From contig CALLWN010000070.1 in assembly GCA_938016505.1 (NCBI GenBank), positions 1 to 24,442 of the forward strand: a DNA stretch of 24,442 bases, in the 5' to 3' direction. A model generated the notes under the pieces. That model was not told the DNA's origin, did no database searches, and worked only from the letters and a program-made list of their open reading frames with translations. Both the position numbers and the translations under genes were made by a program. Below, one piece after another: positions 22,401 through 24,442 of this stretch; position 1 is the stretch's first letter; each line of letters opens with the position of its first letter. This stretch comes from an uncultured Sphingomonadaceae bacterium (GTDB lineage Bacteria; Pseudomonadota; Alphaproteobacteria; Sphingomonadales; Sphingomonadaceae).

Positions 22401-23844
22401 GCGGGCCGTGGTCCTCGAGGCAAGGGCGCCGGCGGAGGCCGCGGCGGAGGCGGGGCCGTGTCGCGGCGAACGAGAGCCGCTCGTCGCGGTGCTCGGCTTC
22501 GTGCGGGAGCGGCTGCTGCCGGCGCTGGAACGGACGGATGATGAGCTGGGGCACGTGCTCGATGCGCTCGGGGGGCGCTACGTTCCGCCGGGGCCAGCCG
22601 GGGCGCTGACGCGGGGGATGGCGCACGCGCTGCCGACGGGGCGGAACTTCTACGCGGTGGACCCGCGGGGCATCCCGAGCCGGGTGGCCTGGGAGGTTGG
22701 GCAGGAACTGGCGGCGGCGACGGTGGACCGCTACCGGCGGGAGAGCGGGGAGCTGCCCCGTTCGATTGGGATTTCGATGTGGGGCACGACGGCGATGCGC
22801 AACGGCGGCGAGGACGTTGCGCTGGTGTTGGCGCTCATCGGAGTCGAACCGACGTGGCAGCGGGAGAGCCGGCGAGTCACGGGGTTTCGGGTGCGTTCGA
22901 TCGAGGAGCTGGGACGGCCGCGCGTGGACGTCGTATGCCGGGTTTCGGGCTTCTTCCGGGACGCGTTCCCCGGGGTCATCGAGTTAATGGGCGAGGCGTT
23001 CGATGCGGTAGCGAACCTGGATGAGCCGCTGGAGGTGAACCCTGTCCGAGCGCACCGGCTGGCGCGGGCGGCGGCGCTCCGGGATTCGGGCCTGAGCGAG
23101 GCGGAGGCGTGGCAGCGGGCCGGGGTGCGGGTGTTCGGGAGCGCGCCGGGGGTGTACGGGGCGGGCGTGCTGCAGCTGCTGGATGAGGCGGCGTGGGAGG
23201 ACTCGGCGGAGATTGCGGAGACGTTCATGGCGTGGGGCGGGCACGCGTATGCGCCGGGGATGTACGGGGTGCCGCTCGGCGACGAGCTGCGGGACCGGCT
23301 TCGGCTGGTCGACGCAGCGGTGCAGAACCAGGACAACCGGGAGCACGACATCCTCGATGCGGACGACTATTTCCAGTTCCAGGGCGGGATGGCGGCAGCG
23401 GTCCGGCTGCTGCGCGGGCGCGGGCCGCGGCTGTACTTCGGGGACAGTTCGGACCCGAGGCGGCCGAGGGTTCGCCAGACGGAGGATGAGCTGGACCGCG
23501 TGATGCGGTCGCGGGTGCTGAATCCGAAGTGGATTGCGGCGATGCAGGAGCACGGCTACCGGGCCGGGACGGAGTTCGCGGCGACGGTGGACTACCTGTT
23601 CGGCTGGGCAGCCACGGCCGGCATCGTGAAGGACTGGCAGTTCGAGCGGGCGGCGGAGCGGTACGTGCTCGATGCGGAGATGCAGCGGTTTCTCGGGCGG
23701 CACAACCCGTGGGCGCTGCGGGATATGGCGCGCCGGCTCATGGAGGCGGTTCGCCGCGGGCTGTGGCGGGCGCCGGAGGGGATGGAGGCGCGCCTCGAGG
23801 CGGCGCTGCTGGAAGCGGAGGGGGCTATCGAAGACCGGATGTGA
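19489..23844 (+). CDS. cobN: CobN-family chelatase large subunit (copy 2) with N-terminal [2Fe-2S] ferredoxin-like domain
   Basis: A 1451-residue fusion. Residues 1-20 are a small Cys-rich tail (Cys7, 11, 16). About residues 27-145 resemble a thioredoxin-like [2Fe-2S] ferredoxin (CbiW/COG3411 type): FVCAHGCCCGRE (Cys51, 55, 56, 57), then GGCLGPCPLANVC (Cys92, 96, 102). A Gly/Ala/Glu linker leads to a complete CobN from about 175: GLLFYRSFFLSGDTAFVDAL, GPLDVAMSVAIPELDGR, IIQVGKHGSAEWLPGKG (VGKHGSAE at 717-724), YPFIIDGPGEG, LPTGRNFYAVDPRGIPSR, RPRVDVVCRVSGFFRDAF, DNREHDILDADDYFQFQGGM, VLNPKWIAAMQEHGY. Where copy 1 has GNLE, this has GSAE. ATG 19489 overlaps the ATPase stop. It could be a second cobalt chelatase, a redox-coupled variant, or act on another metal; context favours cobalt. 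Confidence 0.9.
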   Translation: MSGAEACAGGCGSAGCGEAAVPRRRGQRNIVTRADGRLVNVNRQLGQLFVCAHGCCCGRESEGKPPGFFDRYHAEWERRKLRNKVHLNMGGCLGPCPLANVCMLLFDGVTVFFHSMNSERLVTALFDYIESLVAAGRYLPPEGELGALAFSAMANDGRGRAAEAREGTADGGAAEEQRGILVLSHSDTDVLCFAAAARELGDRFVPVTVRNISGLRDAEDAAALFEQLVPRAAVTVAIVHGGRRSVPAMERLAELSEEHGGWLVAVPGTEELDEGLIGLSTAGAGMALAVRAYLQEGGIENSRECLKMLGDHLLSLGVGYRDPVPQPRTGFYHPRFANREAWLAARTPGAPAIGLLFYRSFFLSGDTAFVDALVEAGEALGADVLPVFGYSLKDDPDPSGRTAVLRALCGDDGRPLVDAVVNTMSFALGSAGREPGEGDWQVAVLEELGLPQVQGIAISTSVAQWEQSATGAGPLDVAMSVAIPELDGRVIGVPASFKERDGAGTVRRILPADRAARLMGLAARLAMLRRKPNAEKRVAIILTNHHAKASRIANAVGLDSPESVVRLLRRLAEAGYTVGPIPADGEALMRELTARGHYEEETLTEAMLDGAAARVPAERYREWFGELPAHRQAEMATRWGAPPGRHYLDARGNLVVAGLVLGNVFVAVQPPRGYSMDRTAIMHQPDLPPPHPYFALYRWLREPAERGGFGADAIIQVGKHGSAEWLPGKGVGLGSDCYPDLFVGDLPVVYPFIIDGPGEGAAAKRRTHAVIVDHLPPPITNAELYGELAELDRLVDEYYLLERTDPGRLPYLQRQIWDVIRQAGLADELDRLLQDGGDGHVHEWDPREHEDGVPYALSDLSGEGFAHLVEAIHTYTHELGAAPIRAGLHVLGELPRGDELVDFTAAMLRVPNGDVPPLAEAVAAWCGIPGDVLALPAGQRLEGATGGLPGDVPRTAGELQERLGELGRGALRAVVLEARAPAEAAAEAGPCRGEREPLVAVLGFVRERLLPALERTDDELGHVLDALGGRYVPPGPAGALTRGMAHALPTGRNFYAVDPRGIPSRVAWEVGQELAAATVDRYRRESGELPRSIGISMWGTTAMRNGGEDVALVLALIGVEPTWQRESRRVTGFRVRSIEELGRPRVDVVCRVSGFFRDAFPGVIELMGEAFDAVANLDEPLEVNPVRAHRLARAAALRDSGLSEAEAWQRAGVRVFGSAPGVYGAGVLQLLDEAAWEDSAEIAETFMAWGGHAYAPGMYGVPLGDELRDRLRLVDAAVQNQDNREHDILDADDYFQFQGGMAAAVRLLRGRGPRLYFGDSSDPRRPRVRQTEDELDRVMRSRVLNPKWIAAMQEHGYRAGTEFAATVDYLFGWAATAGIVKDWQFERAAERYVLDAEMQRFLGRHNPWALRDMARRLMEAVRRGLWRAPEGMEARLEAALLEAEGAIEDRM

Positions 23845-23901
23845 TCGCGGCGCGGCGCGCCGCGGGCGCAGGAATCACGACGTAATGAAAGGAGCTATGG
23901 A

Positions 23902-24120
23902 ATGTCGGTTTCATCTTCGGCTGCTGCAGGGAGGGCGCAGGGCCGCGCGGCCAGGCTGCCGGGCCGCAGCGTCGTGGCCGCAGGGGCGGCGCTGGCGCTG
24001 GCCGGGGTGCTGCTGTACCTGGCGGGATTCGAGCAGGGGGCCGTAGCGCTGTTCGACGGGACGACGGTGCACGAGTTCGTGCACGATGCGCGGCACGCGC
24101 TGGGATTCCCATGTCACTGA
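23902..24120 (+). CDS. cbtB: cobalt transporter subunit CbtB
   Basis: A 72-residue protein with one predicted membrane helix (about residues 23-43) and the C-terminal signature VHEFVHDARHALGFPCH, giving His57, His61, His65, Cys71 and His72 as likely metal ligands, which is diagnostic of CbtB. It works with CbtA in cobalt uptake and is typically B12-regulated. ATG 23902 has AAAGGAG 7 nt upstream. The 57-nt gap after cobN-2 is the largest inside this operon and holds a perfect 14-bp palindrome CGCGGCGCGCCGCG (23851-23864) but no riboswitch, so expression probably depends on leader 2. The last 10 nt overlap the cbtA start. Confidence 0.92.
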   Translation: MSVSSSAAAGRAQGRAARLPGRSVVAAGAALALAGVLLYLAGFEQGAVALFDGTTVHEFVHDARHALGFPCH

Positions 24121-24442
24121 CCCAGGCACGGCGGCAGGGATTCGACGGGGAAGCGCGCGCAGCGCGCCGGGACATGGGCGGCGACACGCTCGACGTCCTC
24201 CTGCGGGGGTTGCTGGCGGGAGTTGCGGCGGGGATCGTGGCGGCGCTGGTCGCGTGGTGGGCGGTGGAGCCGAGCCTCGAGGAGGCGATCGCGCTGGAGG
24301 ACGCGGCCGCGGAGGAGGCGCCGGGCCACAGCCACGCGGAGCCGCCGGTTTCGCGCGGCGTGCAGCGCACGGCGGGCCTCGCGGCGGGGACGGTCGCTGT
24401 GGCGGTTGCAGGCGGGTTGCTGGCGGCGCTGGCGGGCCTGGG
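24111..24442 (+). CDS. cbtA: cobalt transporter subunit CbtA (C-terminus cut by window edge)
   Basis: The N-terminal 110 codons of the multi-spanning CbtA permease. LLRGLLAGVAAGIVAALVAWW (about residues 30-50) is the first membrane helix, followed by EPSLEEAIALEDA, a short His-containing loop (His73, His75) and the family motif PPVSRGVQRTAGLAAG before the second helix. ATG 24111 overlaps cbtB by 10 nt (ATGTCACTGA). ATG 24174 is an alternative that removes 21 hydrophilic residues and is nearer to the usual CbtA N-terminus. The remaining helices lie beyond the window. Confidence 0.88.
   Translation, partial: MSLTQARRQGFDGEARAARRDMGGDTLDVLLRGLLAGVAAGIVAALVAWWAVEPSLEEAIALEDAAAEEAPGHSHAEPPVSRGVQRTAGLAAGTVAVAVAGGLLAALAGL

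Noticed and set aside
19024..22626. 1200-codon open frame on the minus strand
   Set aside because: Antisense to the ATPase gene and cobN-2, with Arg/Pro/Gln/His-biased translation and no recognisable domain.
13812..23844. Reading the two H-type subunits plus I/D subunit as a bacteriochlorophyll Mg-chelatase
   Set aside because: No bch/chl pathway genes are present, the operon starts with a B12 riboswitch, follows cobO-to-cobU genes and ends with cobalt transporter genes; cobalt is the simpler reading.
1..24442. CRISPR arrays, tRNA/rRNA genes, insertion sequences
   Set aside because: I saw no regularly spaced repeats, no tRNA-like cloverleaf or rRNA sequence and no transposase motifs or terminal inverted repeats. 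The only long repeated sequence is the pair of riboswitch leaders.

Overview
This is a very GC-rich window, almost entirely coding on the plus strand from about 3.7 kb to the right edge. It is a cobalamin (vitamin B12) locus. Taxonomy is inference only. The lipoproteins have a lipobox Cys followed by an acidic Gly/Asp and Thr/Pro/Ala linker, there is no outer-membrane BtuB, GTG/TTG starts are frequent, and a CobN-type chelatase is used. Together these fit a high-GC Chloroflexota (for example a thermophilic Dehalococcoidia/Tepidiforma-like lineage), but an actinobacterium-like host cannot be excluded.

Left part (1-3549, minus strand): an operon read right to left. It encodes a Tat/lipoprotein SBP_bac_5 substrate-binding protein, a GNAT acetyltransferase, a class I methyltransferase, and a DppB/NikB-type ABC permease that is cut by the window edge. 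The four genes overlap or nearly touch.

Centre (3656-13426, plus strand): a divergent leader carries a promoter, a cobalamin riboswitch, conserved downstream hairpins and a terminator-like hairpin. It precedes ten tightly packed genes: a BtuC-type permease, BtuF-type lipoprotein and BtuD-type ATPase (corrinoid import), then cobO, cobT, cobS, cbiB, cobD, cobQ and cobU. These cover adenosylation, amidation, aminopropanol attachment and nucleotide-loop assembly. The corrin-ring methyltransferases and cobB/cbiA are not in the window.

Right part (13434-24442, plus strand): a second promoter and a second riboswitch leader with the same architecture. It is followed by cobN-1, a fused AAA+/VWA chelatase subunit, a second cobN whose product carries an N-terminal Cys-rich [2Fe-2S] ferredoxin-like domain, then cbtB and cbtA (cobalt uptake; cbtA cut by the edge). 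The inferred logic is that cobalt enters through CbtAB and is inserted into the corrin ring by one or both CobN proteins powered by the AAA+/VWA subunit. The product is finished by the central operon or supplemented by BtuCDF import. Both transcripts are probably shut down by cobalamin.

Most notable points: the ferredoxin-CobN fusion beside a second complete CobN; a CobT in which the residue aligned with the catalytic Glu of the RLGEGxGA motif is Ala; two leaders sharing a multi-hairpin layout beyond the aptamer; and a 14-codon ORF with a strong ribosome-binding site whose stop overlaps the cobN-1 start.
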